Positions 8,626 through 17,447 of a stretch of 64,000 bases of DNA are shown here, in pieces. The stretch lies in contig NZ_CP108055.1 of the NCBI RefSeq assembly GCF_036174265.1, positions 3,968,001-4,032,000 on the forward strand. Reading direction: 5' to 3'. This DNA comes from Streptomyces sp. NBC_00285. Its GTDB lineage: Bacteria > Actinomycetota > Actinomycetes > Streptomycetales > Streptomycetaceae. The notes below the pieces were generated by a model. It worked only from the letters and a program-made list of their open reading frames with translations, searched no databases and had not been told where the DNA came from. Position 1 is the stretch's first letter. Each line of letters opens with the position of its first letter. A program made the position numbers and the translations under genes.

Positions 8626-9482
8626 CCGCCGTGACCACGACCTCGGTGACCACGACCGCGGCCGTACCCGCCGTGGCCGCCGAGGACGCGCCCCAGGTCC
8701 GCAGGCGCCGCCGGCTCTCCCCCGGCAGGCGCCTGCCCGCCGCCCGGCTCGTCGGCCCGGCCCTCCTCCTCGCCCTGTGGGCCGCCGCCTCGGCCGCCGG
8801 CCGACTCGATCCGGCCGCGATCCCCGCGCCCTGGACGGTGGTGAAGACCGGCGCCCGGCTGTGGACCGACGGAACGCTGCCGACCGACATCCTGACCTCG
8901 CTCCGGCGGGCCGGATCCGGGTTCGCGATCGGGCTGGTCGCCGGTGTCGCCCTCGCTCTGGCCGCCGGGCTGAGCCGGGTCGGCGAGGCACTGATCGACG
9001 GGACGGTGAATCTCAACCGGGCGATCCCCACCCTCGGTCTGATCCCGCTGTTCATCCTCTGGCTGGGCATCGGCGAGACCTTCAAGGTCGCGATCATCGC
9101 GATCGTCGTCTACATCCCGATCTATCTGAACACGCATGCCGCGCTGTCCGGCATCGACCACCGCTTCGTCGAACTCGCCGAGGTGCAGGGGCTGTCGAGG
9201 TTCGCCTTCGTACGGCAGATCGTCGTCCCCGGCGCACTGCCCGGATTCTTCGTGGGACTCCGGCTCGGCGTCACCGGCTCCTGGCTGGGCCTGGTCGTCC
9301 TGGAGCAGATCAACGCCACCAGCGGACTCGGCTACATGATGTTCCAGGCCCAGAACTACGGCCAGAGCGACGTGATCCTCGTCGGTCTCGTCGTCTACGG
9401 CGTCTTCGGCCTGGTCTCCGACAGCGCGGTCCGTCTCATCGAACGGAGGGTGCTGTCATGGCGACGCACACTGAGCAGCTGA
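8622..9482 (+). CDS. Sulfonate-type ABC transporter permease
   Basis: The chosen GTG start overlaps the lipoprotein stop by four bases (GTGA) and gives 286 residues. The N-terminus is a Thr/Val/Ala-rich then Arg-rich cytoplasmic tail. Six hydrophobic segments follow, with the BPD_transp_1 coupling loop VELAEVQGLSRFAFVRQI near residues 183-200. The family is SsuC/TauC. It is translationally coupled to both neighbours. Confidence 0.88.
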   Translation: MTAVTTTSVTTTAAVPAVAAEDAPQVRRRRRLSPGRRLPAARLVGPALLLALWAAASAAGRLDPAAIPAPWTVVKTGARLWTDGTLPTDILTSLRRAGSGFAIGLVAGVALALAAGLSRVGEALIDGTVNLNRAIPTLGLIPLFILWLGIGETFKVAIIAIVVYIPIYLNTHAALSGIDHRFVELAEVQGLSRFAFVRQIVVPGALPGFFVGLRLGVTGSWLGLVVLEQINATSGLGYMMFQAQNYGQSDVILVGLVVYGVFGLVSDSAVRLIERRVLSWRRTLSS

Positions 9483-10183
9483 CCCGGCCCGCGGTACGGC
9501 TGCGGGGACTGACCCGGTCGTTCGACGGGCGCACGGTCCTCGACCACGTCGACCTCGACATCCCGGCCGGGCAGTTCGTGGCCCTGCTCGGGCACAGCGG
9601 CTCCGGCAAGAGCACGCTGCTGCGGGCGGTGGCGGGCCTGGATCACGAGGTGGTGGGAAGCGGTCGGCTCACCGCCCCCGAGCGGGTGTCCGTGGTCTTC
9701 CAGGACTCCCGGCTGCTGCCCTGGCGGCGGGTGCTGGACAACGTCCTGCTGGGCACGGACGGCGAGGCGAGGGGCCGCGAGGCGCTCGCCGAGGTGGGTC
9801 TCGCAGGCCGCGAACGGGCCTGGCCGAACGAGCTGTCCGGCGGTGAGGCGCAGCGGGCGGCACTGGCCCGGTCGCTGGTCAGGGAGCCCGAACTCCTGCT
9901 GGCCGACGAGCCGTTCGGTGCGCTGGACGCGCTGACCCGGATCAGGATGCACGCCCTGCTGCGGGAGCTGTGGAAGCGCCACCAGCCCTCGGTGCTGCTC
10001 GTCACCCACGACGTCGACGAGGCGATCGTCCTCGCCGACCGGGTGCTCGTACTCGACCAGGGCCGCATCGGCCTCGACCTGACCATCGACCGCCCGCACC
10101 CGCGCTCGTACCGGGACCCGAAGCTGGGCGACTACCGCGAACGGCTGCTGGCCGCACTCGGCGTCACGGAGGACCACGCATGA
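9458..10183 (+). CDS. Sulfonate-type ABC transporter ATP-binding protein
   Basis: This 241-residue ATPase starts at an ATG preceded by GGAGGGTG and overlaps the permease gene by 25 bases. Walker A is GHSGSGKS at residues 45-52, the signature is LSGGEAQR, and Walker B is LLLADEPFG, followed by the switch histidine in VTHDVDEA. This is the SsuB/TauB class of importer ATPase that energises the preceding permease. Confidence 0.9.
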   Translation: MATHTEQLTRPAVRLRGLTRSFDGRTVLDHVDLDIPAGQFVALLGHSGSGKSTLLRAVAGLDHEVVGSGRLTAPERVSVVFQDSRLLPWRRVLDNVLLGTDGEARGREALAEVGLAGRERAWPNELSGGEAQRAALARSLVREPELLLADEPFGALDALTRIRMHALLRELWKRHQPSVLLVTHDVDEAIVLADRVLVLDQGRIGLDLTIDRPHPRSYRDPKLGDYRERLLAALGVTEDHA

Positions 10184-11532
10184 CCGCACGACAGCTCCAC
10201 CTCAACGCGTTCCTGATGAACACCGGCCATCACGAGGCCTCCTGGCGGCTCCCGGAGAGCGACCCGTTCGCGCACGTCGAGCTCGACCACTTCGTGCACC
10301 TGGCCCGGATCGCCGAGCGCGGCACCTTCGACTCGCTCTTCCTGGCCGACGGGCCGCAGTTGTGGAGCAACCTGGCGCAGCGGCCCGCGGGCGCGCTGGA
10401 GCCGCTGACCCTGCTGACCGCGCTGGCGACGGCCACCGAGCACATCGGGTTGATCGCGACGGCCTCCACCTCCTACAACTCGCCCTACAACCTGGCCCGC
10501 AAGTTCGCCTCGCTCGACATCATCAGCGGCGGCCGGGCCGGCTGGAACATCGTCACCACCGCCGGTGCGGAGGCCGCACGCAACTTCGGCCTGGACGCGG
10601 AGCCCGCGCACGCCGAGCGGTACGCCCGGGCGTCCGAGTTCCTCGATGTGGCCCTCAAGCTCTGGGACAGCTGGGAGGACGACGCGATCGTCGGCGACAA
10701 GGCGGCCGGCGTCTGGGGCGACGACACGAAGATCCACCCGCCGCGCCACCGGGGGAGGTACTTCAGCGTCGAGGGCGCGCTCAACGTGCCGCGCACACCC
10801 CAGGGTTACCCGCTGCTCGTGCAGGCGGGATCCAGCGAGGACGGCAAGGAGTTCGCGGCCCGCTACGCGGAGGCGGTGTTCACCGCACAGCAGACCATCG
10901 AGGACGCACGGGCCTTCTACGCCGACCTCAAGTCCCGTACCGTCGCGGCCGGCCGCGACCCCGACCACATCAAGGTGCTGCCCGGCATCGTCCCCGTCAT
11001 CGGCGCCACGGAGGCCGAGGCGCTGGCGAAGGAACAGGAGCTGGAGGAGCACATCGTGCACCGGCACGGCGTGGCCGGCCTGGAACGCCTGCTGCAACTC
11101 CCGGAGGGAACACTGGAGTTGGACAAAAGACTGCCCACGGACCTGCCGCCCGAGTCCGCCATCGAGGGCGCGAAGAGCCGCTACACGCTGGTCGTGGAGC
11201 TGGCCAGGCGGGACCGTCTCACCGTGCGGCAGCTGATCGGACGGCTCGGCGGCGGACGCGGCCACCTCACCTTCGTCGGCACGCCCGAGCAGGTCGCCGA
11301 CGCCATCGGGACGTGGTTCACGCAGGGAGCCGCCGACGGCTTCAACATCATGCCCGCGGTGCTGCCGTCCGGCCTCGACGCCTTCGTCGACCACGTCGTC
11401 CCGATCCTGCGCACCCGCGGTCTGCTCCGCACGGAATACGGCCCGCGCCGGACCCTGCGGGACCGCTACGGCCTCCCCCGCCCCGCGAACCAGTACGCCC
11501 AGCCCGTGCTCGCCCAGCCCGTCCACGCCTAG
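10180..11532 (+). CDS. LLM class flavin-dependent monooxygenase (NtaA/SnaA/DszA type)
   Basis: The ATG overlaps the ATPase stop (ATGA), giving 450 residues. The opening MTARQLHLNAFLMNTGHH and the segment ASTSYNSPYNLARKFASLDIISGGRAGWN in the first 120 residues are the signature of the nitrilotriacetate/dibenzothiophene-sulfone monooxygenase branch of luciferase-like enzymes. These use FMNH2 from a separate reductase. In this operon it probably cleaves a C-S bond of an imported organosulfur compound to release sulfite. No flavin reductase gene is adjacent. The substrate is not predictable. Confidence 0.88.
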   Translation: MTARQLHLNAFLMNTGHHEASWRLPESDPFAHVELDHFVHLARIAERGTFDSLFLADGPQLWSNLAQRPAGALEPLTLLTALATATEHIGLIATASTSYNSPYNLARKFASLDIISGGRAGWNIVTTAGAEAARNFGLDAEPAHAERYARASEFLDVALKLWDSWEDDAIVGDKAAGVWGDDTKIHPPRHRGRYFSVEGALNVPRTPQGYPLLVQAGSSEDGKEFAARYAEAVFTAQQTIEDARAFYADLKSRTVAAGRDPDHIKVLPGIVPVIGATEAEALAKEQELEEHIVHRHGVAGLERLLQLPEGTLELDKRLPTDLPPESAIEGAKSRYTLVVELARRDRLTVRQLIGRLGGGRGHLTFVGTPEQVADAIGTWFTQGAADGFNIMPAVLPSGLDAFVDHVVPILRTRGLLRTEYGPRRTLRDRYGLPRPANQYAQPVLAQPVHA

Positions 11533-11547
11533 AAAGGGACCCCTCAC

Positions 11548-12444
11548 ATGTCCGGTATCGAGATCCGCAAGGTCACCGCCCGCATCGGCGCCCACATCTC
11601 CGGCGTCGACCTCACCAAGCCCCTCGACGGGGAGACGGCCACCGCACTGCGCGACGCCCTCAACGCCCACAAGGCGCTGGTCTTCAGCGACGTGAACCTC
11701 GACGACGCGGGCCAGCAGGCCTTCGCCCGGCACTTCGGCGACCTCACCACCGCCCACCCGACCGTGCCCTCGATCGACGGCGCCCCGAACGTCCTGCCCG
11801 TCGACAGCGAGGGCGGCCGGGCCGCCAACAACTGGCACACCGACGTCACCTTCGTCCTCAACCCGCCGCAGGCCAGCACCCTGCGCAGCCTGACGATCCC
11901 GCCGTACGGCGGCGAGACGCTGATCGCCAACGCGGCGGCCGCCTACCGCGATCTGCCGGAGCCCCTGCGGCAGTTGGCCGACAACCTGTGGGCCGAGCAC
12001 ACCAACGACTACGACTACGCCGTGCCGGACGAGACGCTGGACGAGGAACAGGCCTCCCGGCGCGCCCAGTTCACCTCGATCACCTACCGCACGGCCCATC
12101 CGGTGGTCCGGGTCCACCCGTTGACCGGTGAACGCGGGCTGTTCATCGGCGGGTTCGCGCAGCGGATCGTGGGCCTGTCGGCGGGCGAGTCGCGCACGCT
12201 GCTCGGCCTGCTCCAGTCGTACGTCACCCGGCCGGAGAACCTGCTGCGGCACCGCTGGTCCGAGAACCAGCTCGTCCTGTTCGACAACCGCATCACCCAG
12301 CACTACGCCGTCGACAACTACGACGGTCTGCCGCGCCGGCTGCACCGGGTGACCGTCGCCGGGGACGTGCCGGTGGGCATCGAGGGCAAGGAGAGCTACT
12401 CGATCCAGGGCGACGCCTCGCACTACACGGCCGTCGCGGCGTAG
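11548..12444 (+). CDS. TauD/TfdA family 2-oxoglutarate-dependent dioxygenase
   Basis: This 298-residue enzyme carries the Fe(II) facial triad of the taurine dioxygenase family: H97 and D99 in WHTDVTF, and H252 in [10 protein letters not shown]. Arginines in the following RRLHRV segment are placed to bind 2-oxoglutarate. It follows the monooxygenase gene by 15 bp with its own AAAGGGA ribosome binding site. It likely oxidises an alkyl sulfonate or sulfate ester, releasing sulfite or sulfate, as a second desulfonation route in the same operon. Confidence 0.9.
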   Translation: MSGIEIRKVTARIGAHISGVDLTKPLDGETATALRDALNAHKALVFSDVNLDDAGQQAFARHFGDLTTAHPTVPSIDGAPNVLPVDSEGGRAANNWHTDVTFVLNPPQASTLRSLTIPPYGGETLIANAAAAYRDLPEPLRQLADNLWAEHTNDYDYAVPDETLDEEQASRRAQFTSITYRTAHPVVRVHPLTGERGLFIGGFAQRIVGLSAGESRTLLGLLQSYVTRPENLLRHRWSENQLVLFDNRITQHYAVDNYDGLPRRLHRVTVAGDVPVGIEGKESYSIQGDASHYTAVAA

Positions 12445-12455
12445 TCACAACGGTT

Positions 12456-12486
12456 CCGGCGCGGCCGTACTCGACGGCCGCGCCGG
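12456..12486 (+). terminator. Hairpin terminator after the organosulfur operon
   Basis: A perfect 13-bp stem (CCGGCGCGGCCGT and its complement) encloses a five-base loop 12 bp behind the dioxygenase stop codon. Confidence 0.75.
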
Positions 12487-12515
12487 GGACCGGCCCCCAG
12501 GCACCCCGACAAGGA

Positions 12516-12544
12516 CCCCCCGTTCACCCGCGGGGGGCTTTTTG
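12516..12544 (+). terminator. Second, U-tailed terminator
   Basis: A CCCCCCG/CGGGGGG stem is followed by CTTTTTG. It is a canonical rho-independent terminator immediately upstream of the sodF promoter and insulates that gene from the sulfur operon. Confidence 0.75.
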
Positions 12545-12558
12545 TTGCTAGCGTGCAG

Positions 12559-12575
12559 TTGCAAGCTCTTCGCAA
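12559..12575. promoter_or_regulatory. Nur-box-like operator of sodF
   Basis: TTGCAA-N5-TCGCAA matches my recollection of the Nur (nickel-responsive Fur family) box, TTGCAA-N5-TTGCAA, at 11 of 12 half-site positions. It lies 27 bp before the sodF start codon. In S. coelicolor nickel-loaded Nur represses sodF, so the same control is inferred here. Confidence 0.7.
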
Positions 12576-12601
12576 TAAGAGGTTCGGAGGGGGACCCACC
12601 C

Positions 12602-13243
12602 ATGCCCGTCTACACGCTGCCCGAGCTGCCCTACGACTACTCCGCGCTCGCGCCCGTGATCAGCCCCGAGATCATCGAGCTGCATCACGACAAGCACCAC
12701 GCCGCCTATGTGAAGGGTGCCAACGACACCCTGGAGCAGTTGGCGGAGGCGCGTGACAAGGAGTCGTGGGGCGCGGTCAACGGGCTGGAGAAGAACCTGG
12801 CCTTTCACCTCTCCGGGCACATCCTGCACTCGATCTACTGGCACAACATGACCGGTGACGGCGGCGGCGAACCCCTGGAGGCCGACGGGCTGGGCGAGTT
12901 GGCGGACGCGATCGCCGAGTCCTTCGGCTCCTACGCCGGCTTCAAGGCGCAGCTCACCAAGGCCGCCGCCACCACCCAGGGTTCAGGCTGGGGCGTCCTC
13001 GCCTTCGAGCCCCTCAGCGGGCGGCTGATCGTCGAGCAGGTCTACGACCACCAGGGCAACGTCGGCCAGGGCTCCACCCCGATCCTGGTCTTCGACGCCT
13101 GGGAGCACGCCTTCTACCTGCAGTACCGCAACCAGAAGGTCGACTTCATCGACGCCATGTGGGCCGTCGTCAACTGGCAGGACGTGGCCCGGCGTCACGA
13201 GGCCGCCAAGTCCCGTGCGGATGTGCTGCTGTTGGCGCCCTGA
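12602..13243 (+). CDS. sodF: Superoxide dismutase, Fe/Mn family (Fe-Zn type SodF)
   Basis: This 213-residue enzyme dismutates superoxide in the cytoplasm. The start is the ATG behind GGAGGGGGACCC. The metal ligands are visible in family positions: the first histidine of ELHHDKHH (H28), the histidine of LHSIYW, and the Asp and His of DAWEH. The length is normal for the family. The gene has its own promoter region with a Nur-type box and a well-defined 3'UTR. In Streptomyces this enzyme replaces the nickel SOD when nickel is scarce. No sodN gene is in the window. Confidence 0.93.
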   Translation: MPVYTLPELPYDYSALAPVISPEIIELHHDKHHAAYVKGANDTLEQLAEARDKESWGAVNGLEKNLAFHLSGHILHSIYWHNMTGDGGGEPLEADGLGELADAIAESFGSYAGFKAQLTKAAATTQGSGWGVLAFEPLSGRLIVEQVYDHQGNVGQGSTPILVFDAWEHAFYLQYRNQKVDFIDAMWAVVNWQDVARRHEAAKSRADVLLLAP

Positions 13244-13350
13244 ACGGCCCGCACCGAAACGTCCTGCCTCGTGATCGTCTTCTCAACCTTCATGACGGCG
13301 GGCGGAGAGAAGCGAAGCCCCCGCGAGGACATGACTCGCGGGGGCTTCGC
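13244..13350 (+). ncRNA. Candidate s-SodF small RNA in the sodF 3'UTR
   Basis: The roughly 105 bp after sodF end in a strong hairpin and contain no frame. In S. coelicolor a small RNA of about 90 nt processed from the sodF 3'UTR pairs with the 5' end of sodN mRNA and destabilises it. The size and terminator fit that arrangement. The unpaired stretch around 13271-13294, rich in TCTTCTCAACCTTCATGA, is the likeliest pairing region. No sodN sequence is available here to test complementarity. Confidence 0.45.
13312..13350. terminator. Hairpin terminator of sodF, shared with the convergent methyltransferase
   Basis: A perfect 16-bp stem (GCGAAGCCCCCGCGAG and its complement) encloses a seven-base loop between convergent genes. 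Confidence 0.85.
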
Positions 13351-13364
13351 CTGTGCCGGGCGCG

Positions 13365-14141
13365 CTACGGCTTGCGGCCCACGCCGCCGTGCTGGCCGAT
13401 CGGCGCGGGTGTCCCCTCGCCCTCGGGACGCCACAGCGGGACGGACACCACACCCGGGTCCACCAGGTCCAGGCCCTCGAAGAACGCCTCGATCCTGTCG
13501 ACCGGCCGCAGGAAGTAGGGGACCGCGCCGGTCTCGTTGTAGGCGTCCTGGGCCTGTTCGTAGTCCGGGTCGGTGCCGCGGGAGCCGTCGTTGACACAGA
13601 GGTGGCTGCCCGAGGGCAGGCCCGCCAGCAGACGGCGGACCAGGTCCCGGGCCACGTCGTAGTCGGCGACATGGCCCAGCAGGCCGCTGAGGATCAGGGC
13701 CGTGGGACGGGTCAGGTCCAGGGTGCGGGAGGCCGCTTCGAGGATCTTCTCGGGCTCGTAGAGGGTCAGGTCCTCGTACGCCGTCACACCCTCCGGGGTG
13801 GAGGTGAGCAGGGCGCGGGCGTGGGCGAGGACCAGCGGGTCGTTGTCGACGTAGACGATCTTCGATTCGGGGGCGCTGCGCTGGGCGACCTCGTGGGTGT
13901 TGTCGACCGTGGGCAGCCCGGTGCCGACGTCGAGGAACTGGCGGATGCCCGCCTCCTCGACCAGATACCGGATGCTGCGGCCGAGAAAGGCCCGGCTGCT
14001 GCGGGCGATCGTGACGATGCCGGGGAAGACGGCGGTGTACGCGTCACCGGCCGCCTCGTCCACGGGGTAGTTGTCCTTGCCACCGAGCCAGTAGTTCCAG
14101 ATCCGGGCCGAATGCGGCACCGAGGTGTCGATCTCCGTCAT
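13365..14141 (-). CDS. SAM-dependent methyltransferase (DUF574/Methyltransf_19 family)
   Basis: This 258-residue protein begins with the family opening SARIWNYWLGGKDNYPVDEAA near residues 11-31. The SAM-binding glycine motif FLDVGTGLPT follows near residues 69-78 and the ribose acidic residue in VYVDNDP near 96-102. This family is abundant in streptomycetes, but its substrates are unknown. The gene starts 12 bp behind the histidine phosphatase stop on the same strand, so it may be the last gene of the kinase-phosphatase operon, although no functional link is apparent. Confidence 0.82.
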   Translation of the reverse strand: MTEIDTSVPHSARIWNYWLGGKDNYPVDEAAGDAYTAVFPGIVTIARSSRAFLGRSIRYLVEEAGIRQFLDVGTGLPTVDNTHEVAQRSAPESKIVYVDNDPLVLAHARALLTSTPEGVTAYEDLTLYEPEKILEAASRTLDLTRPTALILSGLLGHVADYDVARDLVRRLLAGLPSGSHLCVNDGSRGTDPDYEQAQDAYNETGAVPYFLRPVDRIEAFFEGLDLVDPGVVSVPLWRPEGEGTPAPIGQHGGVGRKP

Positions 14142-14153
14142 GGTCCTATCGTG

Positions 14154-14864
14154 CTACGACCGGTCCGGCTCGCACGGCACATTGAGGGAGAGAAGTGCGG
14201 CGGATCCGTCCTTGTCGAGGCGGAGTTCGGTGATCGCCGCGTTGCGCAACCGCGGGAACACTCTGCGGTACTCCCCGGCCGGGATCGACAGCAGCCTGCA
14301 CAGCACCAGCCGCAGCAGGGTGTTGTGGGCGACGACCAGGACCCGCTCGCCGGGGTGGGCGGAGGCGATGCGGCGGAGCGCGTCCGTGCCGCGGGCGGCG
14401 GCCGCCGTCGGGTCCTCCGCGCCCGGGAAGGGGAACGTCACCGGGTCCGCGCGGAAGGCCTCGGCCGCGTCGGGGACCTCCGCCGCGAACTCCGCGAGGG
14501 TACGGCCCTCCACCACCCCGAAGTCGCACTCCCTGAGACCGGGTTCGCGGTGCGGGGTGAGACCGAGGGCCCGGCAGGCCGGTTCGGCGGTGGCGATCGC
14601 CCGCGACAGGGGGGACGTCCAGACCGCGTCGGGGCGGTGCACGGCGGCCCACCGGCCGAGCGCCTGCGCCTGGGCGCGGCCCTCGTCGGTGAGCCCGACG
14701 TCGCTCACGCCCGCGTAGCGGTTCTCGGCGTGCCAGATCGTCTGCCCGTGCCGGGCCAGCAGCAGGGTCGTACTCGTGCTCATGAGGCGATCCACTCGGT
14801 CGGGGTCGGGGGCGGGGGCGGGGCCGGCGGGAGCAACGGAAGGCTGCGGGGAAGGCGTGTTCAT
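14154..14864 (-). CDS. Histidine phosphatase family protein (phosphoglycerate mutase-like)
   Basis: The phosphohistidine motif LLLARHGQT lies near residues 34-42, with supporting residues in SPLSRAIATAEPA, the acidic LRECDFG segment and the second catalytic histidine in VVAHNTLLR. The start chosen overlaps the upstream kinase stop (ATGA) and gives 236 residues with a Pro/Ala-rich tail. An internal ATG at 14783 would give a more typical 210 residues. It probably dephosphorylates a small sugar phosphate linked to the adjacent FGGY kinase, which is an inference from coupling. Confidence 0.82.
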   Translation of the reverse strand: MNTPSPQPSVAPAGPAPAPDPDRVDRLMSTSTTLLLARHGQTIWHAENRYAGVSDVGLTDEGRAQAQALGRWAAVHRPDAVWTSPLSRAIATAEPACRALGLTPHREPGLRECDFGVVEGRTLAEFAAEVPDAAEAFRADPVTFPFPGAEDPTAAAARGTDALRRIASAHPGERVLVVAHNTLLRLVLCRLLSIPAGEYRRVFPRLRNAAITELRLDKDGSAALLSLNVPCEPDRS

Positions 14865-16300
14865 GAGTGTGCGGCATCCCGGTCGAGCCGGGCGCGCGCG
14901 TGGGCGGTCACCTCCGCGGGGAGCCACCCTCGGGCCGTGAGCTCGTCGAGGAGACGGGCGTACGGCTCGGCGAAGACCTCGGTGCGGCCGGGGCGCGGCT
15001 CCACGACCGTGCGGATGCGGACCATGCGCTCGGCGGCATCCGCGAGGGGGATCCCGGTGGTGCCGTGGACGGCCAGCGCGGCCATTCCCAGGGCCGGTTC
15101 GGGCTGTTCGGGGACGCGGGCCGGGCGGGCGAGGATGTCGGCGCGGAGCTGGTTCCAGTACGGGCTGCGGGCCGCGCCCCCGGTGAAGGTGAGCGGGCCG
15201 TCCAGCGGGGCGCCCAGGTGGTGCAGGTAGTCCAGGCACAGGCGCTCCGCGAACCCCACGCCCTGCAGGAGCCCGGCCCAGCGGTCGGCGTCGTCGGCGG
15301 GGGTGCCCAGGAGGAGGGCGGTGGCGTCCGGGGCCAGGAACGGGAACCGCTCCCCGCGCGACACCAGCGGGTAGGCGACCGTGCCGGACGGCTCGAAGGC
15401 GGCCGCACGCTTGTCCATCGCCACGGGGTCGGCGTCCGCCGGGAGCGCCCCCGCGCCCACGCTCGACGCCCCGCCGGGCAGCCAGGTCCCGCCCGGCGCC
15501 CGGTGGTTGTAGACCACTCCGGTGGGGTCCAGGACCGGGTCCGGGGCGGCCCCCTTGAGGACGAGGGTGGTACCGAGGACCGAGTTCCAGGAGCCGTGGC
15601 GCAGGGCGCCCGCCGCGATCTGGGCCGCGCAGCCGTCGGTCATCCCGGCGATGACGGGGGTCCCGGCGGGGATACCGGTCGCCTCGGCGGCAGCCGGGCA
15701 GACCTCGCCGAGCCTGGTCCCGGGCAGGACGACCTCGGGGAGGTCCAGGTCGATATCCGGCCAGGTGTCGCGCCGGAGGTCGTAACCCGTCTTGAGGGCG
15801 TGACTGGAGTCGGTGGGCACCGGCCCGCCGGCCAGCCGTGCGGTGACGACGTCGGGCTGGTGGGTGACGCGGCCCCTTCCGTGAGCGTCGACGAGCCACA
15901 GCGCCTTCGGCAGCGCCCAGGTGTCCTGCACCGCGAGCCCCGCCTCCCGCAGCCGCGCCGCCCGGTCCGCCGCGCGGGAGTCGTCGTACATCAGCGCCGG
16001 GCTCGTCGGCCGTCCCGCCGCGTCCGTCAGCAGGACCGTCCCGGACGTCCCGCACACCGCGAGTCCGCCGATCCGTACGCCCGTCAGAGTGGTGAGCGCG
16101 GACCGGGACGCCGTGCGCACCGCCTCCCACCACTCCCCCGGATCCTGCTCGTGCCGCCCGCCCTCGCGCCGGCCGCCGAGCGGGGCGGAGCCCCGGCCCA
16201 GCACGGTTCCGTCGGCCGTCACCGCCAGCACGCGGACGCTCTGGGTGCCGAGGTCGATCCCCAGCCACGCCGTCTCGTTCTCGTCTGTCATCTCTGTCAT
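14861..16300 (-). CDS. FGGY-family carbohydrate kinase (xylulokinase-like)
   Basis: This 479-residue kinase opens with the ATP-binding phosphate-1 motif GIDLGTQSVRV near residues 14-24 and continues with the two-domain FGGY fold. The substrate-domain segment IAGMTDGCAAQIAAGA and the C-terminal TFTGGAARSPYWNQLRADIL are typical of the family. It is divergent from a 2-hydroxyacid dehydrogenase and a second FGGY kinase, so the region looks like a catabolic unit for an uncommon sugar, polyol or sugar acid. The substrate cannot be assigned. Confidence 0.87.
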   Translation of the reverse strand: MTEMTDENETAWLGIDLGTQSVRVLAVTADGTVLGRGSAPLGGRREGGRHEQDPGEWWEAVRTASRSALTTLTGVRIGGLAVCGTSGTVLLTDAAGRPTSPALMYDDSRAADRAARLREAGLAVQDTWALPKALWLVDAHGRGRVTHQPDVVTARLAGGPVPTDSSHALKTGYDLRRDTWPDIDLDLPEVVLPGTRLGEVCPAAAEATGIPAGTPVIAGMTDGCAAQIAAGALRHGSWNSVLGTTLVLKGAAPDPVLDPTGVVYNHRAPGGTWLPGGASSVGAGALPADADPVAMDKRAAAFEPSGTVAYPLVSRGERFPFLAPDATALLLGTPADDADRWAGLLQGVGFAERLCLDYLHHLGAPLDGPLTFTGGAARSPYWNQLRADILARPARVPEQPEPALGMAALAVHGTTGIPLADAAERMVRIRTVVEPRPGRTEVFAEPYARLLDELTARGWLPAEVTAHARARLDRDAAHS

Positions 16301-16318
16301 CGGGGCCTCCCACCCGCA

Positions 16319-16338
16319 CGGGGTCTATGCGTACCCCG
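16319..16338. promoter_or_regulatory. Inverted repeat in the divergent kinase/dehydrogenase promoter
   Basis: CGGGGT-N8-ACCCCG lies in the 88-bp gap between divergent catabolic genes. It is a plausible repressor site, but no regulator gene is adjacent. Confidence 0.35.
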
Positions 16339-16388
16339 GACACGCGGCTCAACATCGTCTCAGTGAAGCAACGACCCGGAGGTCGACG

Positions 16389-17429
16389 ATGACCCAGAGG
16401 ACCGATCCCGTACGTGTCGTGGCGGCCGGCGACCACTTCGTGCTGCCGGGGCTGATCGCCGGGGCCGTCGCGGCCGAGCTGGGCGGCATCCCGGTCAGGA
16501 CGAGGGAGTTGACGCTCGGCTGGCCCCTGGAGCCCTTCGGTCCCGTCGCGGAGGTGACGGAGGCGAGCGACGCCGAGGACGAACTGATCGAGGCGCTCCC
16601 GGGAGCGGAGGTGCTGGTCACCCAGATGGGCCCGGTCACCGAGCGGGTGCTGGCCGCCGCCGACTCCCTGCGGCTGGTCGTGGTCTGCCGCGGCGGCCCG
16701 GTCAACGTGAACCTGGACGCGGCCAAGGCCCGGGACGTCCGGGTGTGCTTCGCGCCCGGCCGCAACGCCGCCGCCACCGCCGAGTTCACCGTCGGCACAC
16801 TGCTCGCCGCGCTGCGCCGCATCCCGCAGGCCCACGGCCTGCTCGCCGGCCAGGGCAGCTGGGAGGGCGCCGCCTACTACACGTACGAGCACAGCGGTCT
16901 GGAGCTGGAGGACCTGCCCGTCGGACTCGTCGGCTACGGCGCCGTCGGCAGCAGGGTCGCGCGCGCACTGTGCGCCTTCGGGGCGCAGGTGATGGTGTAC
17001 GACCCCTATGTGCGCGGCGAGATCCACGGCCTGCGCGTCTCCTCCCTCGACCAGCTCCTCGCCCGCTCCCGGGTGATCACCCTGCACGCCCGCCTCACCG
17101 CCGAGACCCGCGGTCTGATCGGCGCCCGTGAACTGGCGCTGCTGCCCGAGGGTGCGGTCGTGGTGAACGTGGCCCGCGGACCGCTCCTGGACGAGTCCGC
17201 CCTGTGCGACGCGCTGGAGAGCGGCCATCTGTCGGCCGCAGCCCTCGACACCTACGAGCACGAACCGCTGCCTCCCCAGTCCCGGCTGCACGCCCTGGCC
17301 GACCGGGTCGTCCTGACCCCGCACCTCGGCGGGGCGAGCCGCTCGGTGGCCGAGAAGGCGGCGAGGATCGCGGCGGAGGAGGTGGGCCGCTGGGTGCGGG
17401 GGGAGCGGTTGGCGCACTGCTTGACGTGA
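16389..17429 (+). CDS. D-isomer specific 2-hydroxyacid dehydrogenase
   Basis: This 346-residue NAD-dependent enzyme starts at the ATG behind GGAGGTCGACG. The nucleotide-binding motif is G182YGAVG followed by an acidic residue in VYDPY. The catalytic trio is present: R263 in NVARGPL, a glutamate in TYEHEPLP and H312 in LTPHLGGAS. It resembles phosphoglycerate dehydrogenase without the C-terminal ACT domain. Its neighbours are a downstream FGGY kinase 18 bp away and a divergent kinase/phosphatase pair, so it likely oxidises or reduces a sugar acid in the same pathway. Confidence 0.88.
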   Translation: MTQRTDPVRVVAAGDHFVLPGLIAGAVAAELGGIPVRTRELTLGWPLEPFGPVAEVTEASDAEDELIEALPGAEVLVTQMGPVTERVLAAADSLRLVVVCRGGPVNVNLDAAKARDVRVCFAPGRNAAATAEFTVGTLLAALRRIPQAHGLLAGQGSWEGAAYYTYEHSGLELEDLPVGLVGYGAVGSRVARALCAFGAQVMVYDPYVRGEIHGLRVSSLDQLLARSRVITLHARLTAETRGLIGARELALLPEGAVVVNVARGPLLDESALCDALESGHLSAAALDTYEHEPLPPQSRLHALADRVVLTPHLGGASRSVAEKAARIAAEEVGRWVRGERLAHCLT

Positions 17430-17447
17430 CCTGGAAGGGATTTCTTC

